Origin: Centropus unirufus
Taxonomy: Eukaryota; Chordata; Aves; Cuculiformes; Centropidae
Assembly: GCA_013397695.1 (NCBI GenBank)
Contig: VYZI01000104.1
Location: forward strand, 2,499,284-2,563,283
DNA: 64,000 nucleotides
Reading direction: 5' to 3'
In this document: positions 38,501 to 42,640 of the stretch, in pieces
Position numbering within the stretch: the first letter of the stretch is position 1
Layout: each line of letters begins with the position of its first letter
Made by a program: the position numbers and the translations under genes
Notes under the pieces: model-generated
What the model saw: the letters and a program-made list of their open reading frames with translations, nothing else
Database searches by the model: none
What the model was told of the DNA's origin: nothing

Positions 38501-41346
38501 TTTCATGGAATGCCAGCTTCAGTAGGGTCACTCAATTTTTGCCATGCACCCTCTTGAACTCATTTTCATGACCTCCATTTCTCATCCCAACTCTTTTGAG
38601 GCCTGGAGAACCACAAGTGTCTGGAATGGACACAAAGCCCAGGAGAGAGCAAGAGGCTGTATCAAAGCTGCTCAGCAATGCACCAACCCACTCCTTAATC
38701 TGCTTCTCAGCTGTAAAGCACAGGGTCTATGATTCTCATCAAATAGGTAACAAGATGATCCACAGAGTCAAAGCGAATCAGCCTGCAGCAAAGAGAAAGT
38801 GTCTCAATGACAATTCCTCAGGCAATCTCCCAGTCTACCATCACAGTCTGGAACCAATTCCAAAGACAAACTGTAATGAAATCAGACTAGCAACATCCCC
38901 ATTGTGCTTCCCGTACCCTGTTCCCAAGATCACTGCTCCCAGCTAGTTCTTAAGACAAGATAACATCAGAGCAATACCATGGATTGTCAGTATTCAGCCC
39001 TTTCCCACTGCTTCCTGACCTTTACCCTGTCAGAGAATCACAGAATCATTAAGGTTGGAAAAGGCCTCGCCAACCATCCAGTCCAACCATCAGCCCAACA
39101 CCACCATGCCTACTAAACCACGTCCTGAAGTTCCACATCTACACCCTTTCGAATACCTCCAGGGATGGTGACTCCACCACTGCCCTGGGTGGCCTGTGTC
39201 AATACTTCAGCACTCTTTCGGTAAAGTTTTTTTTTCCTAATATCCAAACCAAACCTCCCCTGGTGCAATCTGAGGCTGTTCGCCATCATAAACACACATA
39301 TAATTTCATTACAGCTCTTCCAGCTCCTGCTAATCTAAAATATCTGAGTAATCTATGACAAAACAAAGCTACTCATTACCCACCTGGGTGGACTTGGAGG
39401 TACTTCATGAGAAGAACTGCTGCGCTCAAATAACAAACCATACTTTGTTGGCCAGACATTTGCAACCTACAAAAAGTCACAAACAGATTTAGGATCAAAA
39501 AAAAAAAGAGAACCAAGTACTTACTATATTGCTTATGTTTCATGTTTGAGTATCTTGTTAGAGTGACATAAGACGTTCAGGCTTTTTCATGAAGGATAAA
39601 GCAAATCAGAGCAGGTTCTCAGGCTAAAAAGCAGTCATACCCATACCCTCCCACATCATACAACTAAGCTGTCACTACTTCTAGAAGACTCCAATGCCCA
39701 AGCCACACAGTTGGACTTTCATCAGCTTTGCTGCTGTCACGTACAGATCGAAGAACGCAGGCAGCCACCACCAGAAGGGCTTCATGTGCACCTCCCCAAC
39801 CCCAACAAACCCATCTGTGGACAAGGAAAAGACAGCACTCACCTGAAAAGGCAAAGCAGCAATGTACTCCTTTCCCTCTATGCTATGCACATTTATACAG
39901 GAATTCTGCAATATGCAGATACATTTCTCTACTATTTCATCACTGCCTGAAACCGAGAGAAAAAAAAACAACAAAAAAACAACACAGTAAAGTTCCTCTA
40001 TTTGCTCAGGCATCCTCCATACACAAAATGTAAACCTTAGGAAAGTGGCTGTCTTAACAGAGCAAGTCTTGAAGACTAAACATCACGCCAAGAGAGCTGA
40101 ACTCGAAGCATCTGCTTGGTGGTACCGTCAGCAGGGAACTTACCGCCAGATTTGTCAGATTTTTCCTGGGGGATAATGAAGTCACACCACAAGGCCTAAA
40201 ACCAAGCACAGTACAATTATTTCTGAAGAACAAGCCGACGCTATTGCAGTCTCACCTTTTTGTAGTTCCCAAAACAATCCCGCCTCACGACACTAAGAAC
40301 AGTTATAGAATGCAATCACAGAACGGTTTGAGTTGGAAGGGACCTCAAAGATCATTCAGTTCCAACCCCTCTGCCACAAGCAGGGACACCTCCCACCAGG
40401 CCAGGCTGCTCAAGGCTCCATCCAACCTGGCCTTTAGTACCTCCAGGGAAGTGGCATCTACAACTTCTCCGGGCAACCTGTGTGTCCTGAAAAACTTCTT
40501 CCTGATGTCTAGTCTAAGTCTTCCCCTCTCCAATCTAAAGCCATTCCCCCATGTCCTATCACTACAAGGCCCTGCAAAAAGTCCCAGCCCAGCCTTCCTG
40601 AATGCACCCATCCGACACTGGAAGGCTGCTACAAGGTCTCCCTGGAGTCTTCTCCAGGCTGAACAGCCTCAACTCTCACAGCTTGCCCTCACAGCAGAGG
40701 TGCTCCAGCCCTCCTCTGACCTGCTCCAACAGTCCCGCAGCTTTTTTACATTGAGGATTCCAGAATTGGACACAGCACTCCAGGCAGGGTCTCACAAGAG
40801 AGCAGACACCCCACCTGCCAGTATTTTTTAGGGCACGCCCACCCGTCCGGCCGCCCTTTCCACGTTTTCATACCTGCAGGACTTGGCTGTCGACGGTGAA
40901 CGCCTTATACACGGCGGACGCCTGGTTTTTGCTGCCCTTGCTCCAGATGACCATGTTGCTGGCCACGTACAGCTCCTCATCGTAGTCCACCTCCTCCCCG
41001 ACATCGCCGACGCCTTTCCTCAGCTGCCAACTCTCCTGAAAAAAGCCAGGATTTACTGACGGGAAGGCGACGAGCCCCGCGGGTGCCACCACGGGGCGGC
41101 TGGCCACCTCCCTCCGCTCCGCCCGCTCCGTACCCGCTGCCGCTCGTGGATCGTCACCTCGCGCAGGGAGCCCACCAGCCCGGCGGCGCCGTCCGAGGCG
41201 CCGAGCTCGGAGGCGGGCTGCAGCCGCCGCAGCTGCAGGCTCAGGGCGCTGGGGTGGCGCCGGCAGTGCTCGCGGCCCCGGGGGGCGAACTCCTGCAGGT
41301 CGCCGGCCGCAATCATCGTCGCCCTCTCGTCACGCTGGTCCGACAT
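5389..41346 (-). CDS. ANAPC1: ANAPC1: anaphase-promoting complex subunit 1 (APC1), complete coding region, 47 coding exons
   Basis: APC1 is the largest scaffold subunit of the APC/C, the nuclear and cytoplasmic E3 ubiquitin ligase that marks securin and cyclins for destruction in mitosis and G1. It joins the catalytic module to the TPR arm. The predicted protein is 1946 residues, close to human (1944), with near-identical blocks throughout, for example MVRITIPEIATSE and GLLLGVSAAKLGTMDM. By family knowledge, residues about 1-610 form a WD40-type propeller, 610-1200 the mid domain, 1200-1650 the PC (proteasome/cyclosome) repeats, then a C-terminal domain. Exons 8-9 encode the Ser/Pro-rich regulatory 300s loop. 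All introns read GT-AG and all 47 exon phases join without a stop, so the gene looks intact. The start MSDQRDERATMIAAGDLQEF was chosen by match to the human N-terminus; an upstream in-frame ATG exists (see findings). The stop TAG is at 5389-5391. Confidence 0.98.
5521..5540. repeat. GAAA-type microsatellite in ANAPC1 intron 46
   Basis: A short run of AAAGA/GAAA units just upstream (gene sense) of the exon 47 acceptor. On the gene strand it is TTTC-rich and may supply part of the pyrimidine tract. Confidence 0.6.
6118..6252 (-). CDS. ANAPC1: ANAPC1 coding exon 46 (residues 1864-1908)
   Basis: Acceptor TGTATTACAG, donor GTAAGA. Encodes GGDICLHSYLSGQPTEESQL and SMLACFLIYHSVLTPGQL, matching the human C-terminal region. 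Confidence 0.96.
6737..6935 (-). CDS. ANAPC1: ANAPC1 coding exon 45 (residues 1798-1863)
   Basis: Acceptor CTCTGCTAG, donor GTAGAG. Encodes AVRRLERREMSETFELWQIK, LVLEFFSSRSHQER and FLPVMKCTIDNTLDQWLQ. Confidence 0.97.
7260..7355 (-). CDS. ANAPC1: ANAPC1 coding exon 44 (residues 1766-1797)
   Basis: Acceptor TTTTATCAG, donor GTGGAG (weak after position +3). Encodes KQEILDLFSSILYECVTQEN then PEMLPTYIAIDQ. Confidence 0.95.
7898..7984 (-). CDS. ANAPC1: ANAPC1 coding exon 43 (residues 1737-1765)
   Basis: Acceptor TTTTTTAG, donor GTAGGA. Encodes PEAISAFTSDPALFSFADFF then CKPTVNMGE. A second AG four bases into the exon would break the frame, so the first is used. Confidence 0.95.
8367..8505 (-). 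CDS. ANAPC1: ANAPC1 coding exon 42 (residues 1690-1736)
   Basis: Acceptor TTATTCCAG, donor GTATTG. Encodes GGVLYVKLRAGQLSYKEDPM and GWRSLLAQTVTHRNSEARAF. Confidence 0.97.
8506..10100 (-). other. ANAPC1: ANAPC1 intron 41
   Basis: About 1.6 kb of intron with no exon or recognised transposon. A low-complexity A/C tract lies at about 8880-8950 (CAAAACCACC-like units; pyrimidine/G-rich on the gene strand). Confidence 0.7.
10101..10168 (-). CDS. ANAPC1: ANAPC1 coding exon 41 (residues 1668-1689)
   Basis: Acceptor GTTGACAG, donor GTAAGT. Encodes IRVKGPRYWELLIDLSKGTN then HL. Confidence 0.96.
10604..10681 (-). CDS. ANAPC1: ANAPC1 coding exon 40 (residues 1642-1667)
   Basis: Acceptor TTTTGAAG, donor GTAAAA. 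Encodes GTQWYAEATEELMAPTLLPE then LHLLKQ. Confidence 0.95.
11532..11649 (-). CDS. ANAPC1: ANAPC1 coding exon 39 (residues 1602-1641)
   Basis: Acceptor CCCACACAG, donor GTAACG. Encodes YHLQALRHLYVLAAEPRLLT and PVDVDTNTPCYALIEVTYK, the end of the PC-repeat region. Confidence 0.97.
12152..12238 (-). CDS. ANAPC1: ANAPC1 coding exon 38 (residues 1573-1601)
   Basis: Acceptor TTTCTACAG, donor GTAAGG. Encodes YSLSTSNSSIAALLCALYPH then FPVHSTDN. Confidence 0.96.
12597..12790 (-). CDS. ANAPC1: ANAPC1 coding exon 37 (residues 1509-1572), PC repeats
   Basis: Acceptor CTACTTGAAG, donor GTAACT. Encodes TGHYNLETCLSVLLLSLAMV, MAGSGNLKVLQLCRFMHKKT and HHMALGLLFLGGG. Strongly conserved PC-repeat core. Confidence 0.97.
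13090..13143 (-). CDS. ANAPC1: ANAPC1 coding exon 36 (residues 1491-1508)
   Basis: A 54-bp exon with acceptor CTTTCCAG and donor GTAAGT. Encodes YKYATDFLKYLSAPTASI; matches the human HKFAKDFMTYLSAPNASV segment. Confidence 0.95.
13237..13327 (-). CDS. ANAPC1: ANAPC1 coding exon 35 (residues 1460-1490)
   Basis: Acceptor CTTATTAG, donor GTAAGA. Encodes QAHVYIIAGACLSLGFRFAG then SENLAAFNCL, a PC repeat. Confidence 0.96.
13540..13616 (-). CDS. ANAPC1: ANAPC1 coding exon 34 (residues 1435-1459)
   Basis: Acceptor GTTTTGTAG, donor GTAAGT directly after GGC. Encodes IIRENSISLNATELPSSEDL then SLETL. Confidence 0.95.
14285..14359 (-). CDS. ANAPC1: ANAPC1 coding exon 33 (residues 1410-1434)
   Basis: Acceptor CTTTTTTAG, donor GTAGGT. 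Encodes TLARCLILWDDILPNSKWVN then SNVPQ; phase 0 at both ends. Confidence 0.96.
14893..14971 (-). CDS. ANAPC1: ANAPC1 coding exon 32 (residues 1383-1409)
   Basis: Acceptor GCTCTGCAG, donor GTAGGA. Encodes SIADWLQAPDTMYLLDFVKP then EFLLLR. Confidence 0.96.
15115..15197 (-). CDS. ANAPC1: ANAPC1 coding exon 31 (residues 1356-1382)
   Basis: Acceptor TTTTCACAG, donor GTAATA. Encodes EGDTINVDVTCPGATLALAM then IYLKTNN. A CR1 element begins about 30 bp upstream of the acceptor. Confidence 0.96.
15228..15833 (+). mobile_element. CR1 LINE 3' fragment in ANAPC1 intron 30 (antisense to the gene)
   Basis: A 5'-truncated copy of the avian CR1 non-LTR retrotransposon. It keeps the C-terminal part of ORF2, readable in pieces such as VQFWAPHYKKDI, RRATKLVKGLENKSYEEQL, then the 3' UTR ending TTTTCCAACCCGGTGATTC. 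The frame is closed by TAG at 15549, so the copy is dead. Confidence 0.93.
15924..16058 (-). CDS. ANAPC1: ANAPC1 coding exon 30 (residues 1311-1355)
   Basis: Acceptor TTCCTTAG, donor GTACGT. Encodes HGSNLIGMSDLNVPEQLYQY and MVGGHRRFQAGMHREKHKSP; phase 0 at both ends. Confidence 0.97.
16228..16319 (-). CDS. ANAPC1: ANAPC1 coding exon 29 (residues 1280-1310)
   Basis: Acceptor TTCTCCAG, donor GTAAGT. Encodes RPPGPEMEYCTDRESYSLAS then GLALGMVCLG, a PC repeat. Confidence 0.96.
16320..17755 (-). other. ANAPC1: ANAPC1 intron 28
   Basis: About 1.4 kb. The right end holds a CR1 3' fragment (listed separately) that stops about 42 bp from the exon 28 donor. I see nothing else in it. Confidence 0.7.
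17429..17716 (+). mobile_element. CR1 LINE 3' fragment in ANAPC1 intron 28
   Basis: Only the last 290 bp of CR1: GCTGGTCTCTTCTCCCAAGT, ATTAGGAAAAAATTCTTCAC and the end CCTGGTGATTCTATGG. It belongs to the same type as the 15.2-kb copy. Confidence 0.92.
17756..17990 (-). CDS. ANAPC1: ANAPC1 coding exon 28 (residues 1202-1279), PC repeats
   Basis: Acceptor TTTCTCAG, donor GTAGGT. Encodes GHEMTSIGLLLGVSAAKLGT, LLSIHIPALLPPTSTELDVP and GIGLVYQGTAHRHTAEVLLA. The G-L-L-L-G-x-S-A-A pattern is the PC repeat shared with proteasome Rpn1/Rpn2. Confidence 0.97.
18295..18566 (-). CDS. ANAPC1: ANAPC1 coding exon 27 (residues 1111-1201)
   Basis: Acceptor TGGGCAG, donor GTGAGG. The longest coding exon. Encodes RAPPRNTTVDLNSGNIDVPP, WASFHNGVAAGLKIAPASQI and GFLMALGLNGHLTKLATLNI, leading into the PC-repeat solenoid. 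Confidence 0.97.
19041..19159 (-). CDS. ANAPC1: ANAPC1 coding exon 26 (residues 1071-1110)
   Basis: Acceptor TCCCAACAG, donor GTGCGT. Encodes LLQLCQRTMALPVGRGMFTL and PIPKLNLT. Confidence 0.96.
19160..20389 (-). other. ANAPC1: ANAPC1 intron 25
   Basis: About 1.2 kb with no recognised element apart from an A-rich run at about 20050-20060. Open frames here have no known match. Confidence 0.65.
20390..20616 (-). CDS. ANAPC1: ANAPC1 coding exon 25 (residues 996-1070)
   Basis: Acceptor GCCTTGCAG, donor GTAAGA. Encodes VLSSDIPSGTESEEDEDGMN, EVMSLIWSEDLRVQEVRRLL and HEYIEEKEN. The acidic run is a conserved mid-domain feature. Confidence 0.97.
20617..23213 (-). other. ANAPC1: ANAPC1 intron 24, the largest ANAPC1 intron
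   Basis: About 2.6 kb, AT-rich, without a CR1 copy or recognised gene. All open frames are short and have no match to a known protein. Confidence 0.7.
23214..23392 (-). CDS. ANAPC1: ANAPC1 coding exon 24 (residues 936-995)
   Basis: Acceptor ATTTTAAG, donor GTGAGT. Encodes FTLRDLESLPFGVALPIRDA, DWPEAVCLLIGRQDLSKQAC and ends QKGKS. A decoy GT lies 8 bases upstream of the donor, but only the GTGAGT site joins exon 25 in frame. Confidence 0.95.
23519..23589 (-). CDS. ANAPC1: ANAPC1 coding exon 23 (residues 912-935)
   Basis: Acceptor TTTTACAG, donor GTAAGA. Encodes FRHSTSISSLAEKLVIWMTN then V; matches human RHSTSVSSLAERLVVWMTNV. Confidence 0.96.
23697..23733 (-). CDS. ANAPC1: ANAPC1 coding exon 22 (residues 900-911), 37-bp small exon
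   Basis: The smallest exon. Acceptor TTTCCTAG, donor GTATGG. Encodes QWKQQIEQDDN, aligned to the human KLQVEQEEN segment. Its 37-bp length is needed to keep phase between exons 21 and 23. Confidence 0.93.
23839..23917 (-). CDS. ANAPC1: ANAPC1 coding exon 21 (residues 874-899)
   Basis: Acceptor CCTATCCAG, donor GTAATG. Encodes SVALYILGDESAVSNEASRY then LYKITS. Ends with one base of a split Gly codon. Confidence 0.96.
25328..25999 (+). mobile_element. CR1 LINE 3' fragment in ANAPC1 intron 20
   Basis: About 670 bp with ORF2 remnants (VQFWAPHYKKGIEVLE in decayed form) and the 3' end TTTTCCAACCTGGTGACTC. It is antisense to ANAPC1 and frame-broken. Confidence 0.93.
26256..26395 (-). CDS. ANAPC1: ANAPC1 coding exon 20 (residues 827-873)
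   Basis: Acceptor CCAAACAG, donor GTATGT. Encodes MHHPSFFSAEPPSIFQWLSS and PYPYLPGICERSKLVVL, almost unchanged from human. Confidence 0.96.
26396..28386 (-). other. ANAPC1: ANAPC1 introns 19 and 18, around exon 19
   Basis: Exon 19 (27336-27427) divides this stretch. Both introns (26396-27335 and 27428-28386) lack a recognised repeat or second gene; a short T run lies at about 26780. Confidence 0.65.
27336..27427 (-). CDS. ANAPC1: ANAPC1 coding exon 19 (residues 796-826)
   Basis: Acceptor CGTTCTAG, donor GTGAGT. Encodes DLKLEAYIDYYYRDYPALVK and SSRQTCIIDQ, the Tyr-rich helix of the mid domain. Confidence 0.96.
28387..28652 (-). CDS. ANAPC1: ANAPC1 coding exon 18 (residues 708-795)
   Basis: Acceptor TGGTCTAG, donor GTATGC. 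Begins DWEYLLSSDYH, ends SLVVLLVQLA, with the helical block STLLFTHIPAIFFVLHLIYE between. Residues about 723-742 differ strongly from human, while both flanks are conserved. Confidence 0.96.
29521..30178 (+). mobile_element. CR1 LINE 3' fragment in ANAPC1 intron 17
   Basis: About 660 bp, same type as the 25.3-kb copy, starting with the GACCTGCGGGTGTTGGTTGG region and ending CCTAGTGATTCTATGAAA. Small deletions break ORF2. Confidence 0.93.
30340..30414 (-). CDS. ANAPC1: ANAPC1 coding exon 17 (residues 683-707)
   Basis: A 75-bp exon, acceptor CTATCAG, donor GTAAGA. Encodes LDFEGSLSPVIAPKKARPSE then TGSDE, a charged linker conserved with human. Confidence 0.96.
31225..31412 (-). CDS. ANAPC1: ANAPC1 coding exon 16 (residues 620-682)
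   Basis: Acceptor GTTCCAACAG, donor GTAAGC. Encodes ILPKEIAVQMLVKWYNAYNA and GGPSYHSEWNLFVTCLMNMM, ending LSWTRN: the start of the mid domain. Confidence 0.97.
31880..32637 (+). mobile_element. CR1 LINE 3' fragment in ANAPC1 intron 15, second CR1 type
   Basis: About 760 bp, one of the two longest copies here. It starts near GGTCCTACCCCTGGGTGGGG and ends CCCAAACTATTCTATGAT. Its ORF2 pieces (VQFWNPLRKKCMELV, KMIRGLEHLCYEDRLKELGL) and TTAGGAAGAAATTC 3' UTR mark a CR1 type different from the GTGATTC-ended copies. Confidence 0.93.
32700..32760 (-). CDS. ANAPC1: ANAPC1 coding exon 15 (residues 600-619)
   Basis: Acceptor TATTTCTCAG, donor GTATGA. Encodes ELSNNMMVRITIPEIATSEL, closing the N-terminal propeller. 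A CR1 element ends about 60 bp downstream of the donor. Confidence 0.96.
33141..33281 (-). CDS. ANAPC1: ANAPC1 coding exon 14 (residues 553-599)
   Basis: Acceptor ACTTTTCAG, donor GTAAGT. Encodes AVLLSPVPELRDSSKFHDSN and EDCTFQQLGTFIHGLRDPVH; phase 0 at both ends. Confidence 0.96.
33597..33734 (-). CDS. ANAPC1: ANAPC1 coding exon 13 (residues 507-552)
   Basis: Acceptor CGCAAAAAG, donor GTAAGA. Encodes VGKVFIPGLPAPSLTMSN and a Pro/Ser linker PRPSTPLDSI, ending PLEE. The acceptor has a poor pyrimidine tract just upstream, but the coding match is strong. Confidence 0.95.
34634..34699 (-). CDS. ANAPC1: ANAPC1 coding exon 12 (residues 485-506)
   Basis: A 66-bp exon with acceptor CTTGTAG and donor GTAAGT. 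Encodes GVNTLLVLEGSGNLVLYSG then VVR, a propeller strand pair; phase 0 at both ends. Confidence 0.95.
34819..34909 (-). CDS. ANAPC1: ANAPC1 coding exon 11 (residues 454-484)
   Basis: Acceptor AATCTCTAG, donor GTACGT. Encodes CVKFQESNDKTQLIFGSVTS then IQAKDAAPVE, ending in phase 0. Confidence 0.96.
35351..35446 (-). CDS. ANAPC1: ANAPC1 coding exon 10 (residues 422-453)
   Basis: Acceptor TCCTGCAG, donor GTGAGC. Encodes EKNSQASKVFITTDLCGQKF then LCFLVESQLQL, nearly identical to human. Confidence 0.96.
36032..36241 (-). CDS. ANAPC1: ANAPC1 coding exon 9 (residues 352-421), second half of the regulatory loop
   Basis: Acceptor GTTTGCAG, donor GTTAGG, the weakest donor in the gene. Encodes SRSHSPALGVHSFSGAQRF, further Ser-Pro sites (QSPR, HSPS), then EPIVPELCIDHLWTET, returning to the folded propeller. 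Confidence 0.95.
36862..37082 (-). CDS. ANAPC1: ANAPC1 coding exon 8 (residues 279-351), first half of the regulatory loop
   Basis: Acceptor CTCCCAG, donor GTGGGT. Starts EQNMVLKFSEQ, then a Ser-rich tract with Ser/Thr-Pro sites (GTPQ, DSPV, GSPF, SSPS, RSPS). This corresponds to the APC1 300s loop, known to block Cdc20 binding until phosphorylated by CDK1. Confidence 0.96.
37566..37711 (-). CDS. ANAPC1: ANAPC1 coding exon 7 (residues 230-278)
   Basis: Acceptor TTTAGCAG, donor GTACAA. Encodes ARVQYVADC, IVFLNAEPSIVMTYD and SVWTLRRVKPE. The start of the exon (GVCSS) differs from the human GSLFGSS, but the rest is conserved. Confidence 0.95.
37948..38021 (-). CDS. ANAPC1: ANAPC1 coding exon 6 (residues 205-229)
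   Basis: Acceptor TTCCTAG, donor GTAAGG. Encodes EPLPTIFSMLHPLDEIAPVI followed by CKPG, matching the human segment closely. Confidence 0.96.
39031..39285 (-). mobile_element. CR1 LINE 3' fragment in ANAPC1 intron 5 (sense)
   Basis: Plus strand begins AGAATCACAGAATCATTAAG and runs into GTCCAACCATCAGCCCAACA, the reverse complement of a CR1 3' end. About 255 bp, 5'-truncated. Confidence 0.9.
39384..39466 (-). CDS. ANAPC1: ANAPC1 coding exon 5 (residues 178-204)
   Basis: Acceptor TTTGTAG, donor GTGGGT. Encodes VANVWPTKYGLLFERSSSSH then EVPPSPP; ends with two bases of the next codon. Confidence 0.96.
39843..39946 (-). CDS. ANAPC1: ANAPC1 coding exon 4 (residues 143-177)
   Basis: Acceptor follows a long T/C tract and TTTCAG; donor GTGAGT. 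Encodes SDEIVEKCICILQNSCINVH and the SIEGKEYIAALPFQ block, nearly identical to mammals. Confidence 0.96.
40144..40195 (-). CDS. ANAPC1: ANAPC1 coding exon 3 (residues 126-142)
   Basis: A short exon encoding ALWCDFIIPQEKSDKSG, with acceptor TTTAG and donor GTAAGT. It leaves one base that is completed by exon 4. Confidence 0.95.
40311..40825 (-). mobile_element. CR1 LINE 3' fragment filling most of ANAPC1 intron 2 (sense)
   Basis: Reverse-complement CR1 from ATCACAGAACGGTTTGAGTT to the GAATTGGACACAGCACTCCA region. It occupies about three quarters of the 678-bp intron and stops about 50 bp from the exon 2 donor. The long plus-strand open frame over it (40244-40831) is only the antisense of CR1. 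Confidence 0.93.
40874..41035 (-). CDS. ANAPC1: ANAPC1 coding exon 2 (residues 72-125)
   Basis: Acceptor TTTTTTCAG, donor GTATGA, phase 0 at both ends. It encodes ESWQLRKG through AFTVDSQVLQ, with the well-kept DVDYDEELYV-like and NMVIWSKGSK blocks of the propeller. Intron 1 is only 98 bp. Confidence 0.97.
41134..41346 (-). CDS. ANAPC1: ANAPC1 coding exon 1 (residues 1-71)
   Basis: Starts at ATG 41346-41344 and ends QR before donor GTACGG, phase 0. It encodes the conserved TMIAAGDLQEF and QLQPASEL..DGAAGLVGSL segment. The start context is weak (CCC before ATG, T after). Very GC-rich, inside the CpG island. Confidence 0.93.
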
Positions 41347-41490
41347 GGGGGCCCCGATATCCTCATTATTTCCGGCACGGACGCGCGTGCACCACCCCCG
41401 CTCCCTATCCCCGCCGCTGCCGCCACCCCCGGGACGCGGCGGCGTGGAGAGAGGCGAGCGCGAGCTCCGGCGGCAGCAGCTCACGCGGGC

Positions 41491-41502
41491 GCCGCCATCT
41501 TG
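41491..41502 (-). promoter_or_regulatory. ANAPC1: YY1/TISU motif 1
   Basis: Minus strand CAAGATGGCGGC, a perfect match to the published TISU consensus SAASATGGCGGC and to the YY1 core. Its ATG (41498) opens a five-codon uORF ended by TGA at 41481. Confidence 0.75.
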
Positions 41503-41569
41503 AGGCTCCCGCCCCGCCCCGCGGCGCCGCGCGGGGCGGGTGTGGGCGGGCAGTGAGGCGGGAGCGGGC

Positions 41570-41581
41570 GCCGCCATCTTG
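41570..41581 (-). promoter_or_regulatory. ANAPC1: YY1/TISU motif 2, ATG in frame with ANAPC1
   Basis: Second perfect CAAGATGGCGGC. Its ATG at 41577 is exactly 231 bases (77 codons) before the canonical ATG, with no stop between. Confidence 0.75.
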
Positions 41582-41655
41582 TGGGCGCCGCGCTGAGACG
41601 CGCGGGTTGGGGCGGGCCGGGCGGGCCGCGGCGGCGGGGTGAGGCGAACGTGGGC

Positions 41656-41667
41656 GCCGCCATCTTG
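41656..41667 (-). promoter_or_regulatory. ANAPC1: YY1/TISU motif 3
   Basis: Third perfect CAAGATGGCGGC. Its ATG at 41663 opens a 60-codon frame that ends at the same TGA (41481) as the motif 1 uORF. Confidence 0.75.
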
Positions 41668-41884
41668 CGGGTTCCGCCCTGCCCCGCGCGGGGGGCGACG
41701 GGAGCGGAGGGGTGGCTGTCGACGGGCCCTCCTGGCTCCCGCTTGGCTTCCTGCGGGGTCCGAGCGCCTCGGGCGGCGTTTCCTGAGGAGAATCGCTGCT
41801 TAAAATGACAGCTTTGGGGTGGTGTGGTCTCACCGTTTTGTTTTGGTTGTTTTTTTAATAAATAAAAAAATCTAAAAATCTTTA

Positions 41885-42360
41885 AAACCTTGAGAAGGAA
41901 AACGAGGCTGGTGAAGGGTTTGGAGCCCCAGGGTTTGTTTAGTCTGGAGAAGAGGAGGCTGAGGGAATGGGTCCAGAGGAGGCTTTTTCAGCGTGGAGAA
42001 GGCCCGGGAAGACCCCATAAGCAGCGTTCCAGTGCTTAAAGGGGCTCCAGGAAAGCTGGGGAGCTGGATCAGGGAGTGCAGACACAGAACGGGGTCGGGG
42101 GGTGGGGGGATGGTTTTAAGCTGAAAGCGGGGAGATTGAGATGAGATCTTAGGAAGGAATATTTTCCTGTGAGGGTGGGGAGGCACTGGCACAGGTTGCC
42201 CAGGGAAGTCATAGATGCCCCCATCCCTGGAGGTGTTCAAGGCCAGGTTGGATGGGGCTTTGATCAACCTGATCAAGTGGAAGATGTCCCTACTCGTGGC
42301 AGAGGGGTTGGAACTGAGTGGGCTTTAAGGTCCCTCCCAAGCCAAACTATTCTATGATTC
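41885..42360 (+). mobile_element. CR1 LINE 3' fragment next to the ANAPC1 CpG island
   Basis: Starts in the ORF2 tail (GAGGCTGGTGAAGGGTTTGG) and ends AAACTATTCTATGATTCTA, second CR1 type. The 3' UTR pieces GGCACTGGCACAGGTTGCCC and CCATCCCTGGAGGTGTTCAA are clear. Confidence 0.9.
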
Positions 42361-42361
42361 T

Positions 42362-42640
42362 AAAAAAGGAGACCTTATTGCTCTCTACGACTGCCTGAAG
42401 GAGGTTGTAGCGAGGTGGGCCCATGACAGAGAAGAGACAAATGGCCTCAAGATGTGCCAGGGGAGATTTGGGTTGCATATTCAGAGGAGATTCTTCACGG
42501 AAAGGATTACTGGGCAATGGAGCAGGGTGCAGATGTTGTACTTGAGGACATGGTCTGGTGGTGGACTCAGCAAGGCTGGATCAATGGTTGGACTTGATGA
42601 TCTTAAAGGTCTTTACCAACCCAAGCCATTCTATGAAAAC
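42362..42640 (+). mobile_element. CR1 LINE 3' fragment, head-to-tail with the previous copy
   Basis: Begins AAAGGAGACCTTATTGCTCT directly after the 3' end of the 41.9-kb copy and ends CCCAAGCCATTCTATGAAA. More diverged than its neighbour, so probably an older or separate insertion. Confidence 0.87.

Larger units (their letters stand above)
40980..41800 (-). promoter_or_regulatory. ANAPC1: CpG island and promoter region of ANAPC1
   Basis: Dense CpG from inside coding exon 2 to about 41800. It has GC boxes (CCCGCCCCGCCCC at about 41509-41521; GGGGCGGG and TGGGCGGG at about 41533-41550), three YY1/TISU motifs, and no TATA box. This is the expected promoter of a housekeeping cell-cycle gene. The exact transcription start cannot be read from sequence. 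Confidence 0.85.

Noticed and set aside
40244..40831. 195-residue plus-strand open frame
   Set aside because: It is the antisense reading of the CR1 fragment in ANAPC1 intron 2, not a gene.
41405..41833. 142-residue frame upstream of ANAPC1
   Set aside because: Frame kept open by CpG-island composition. Only the TISU-associated ATGs here have a motif-based reason to be considered.
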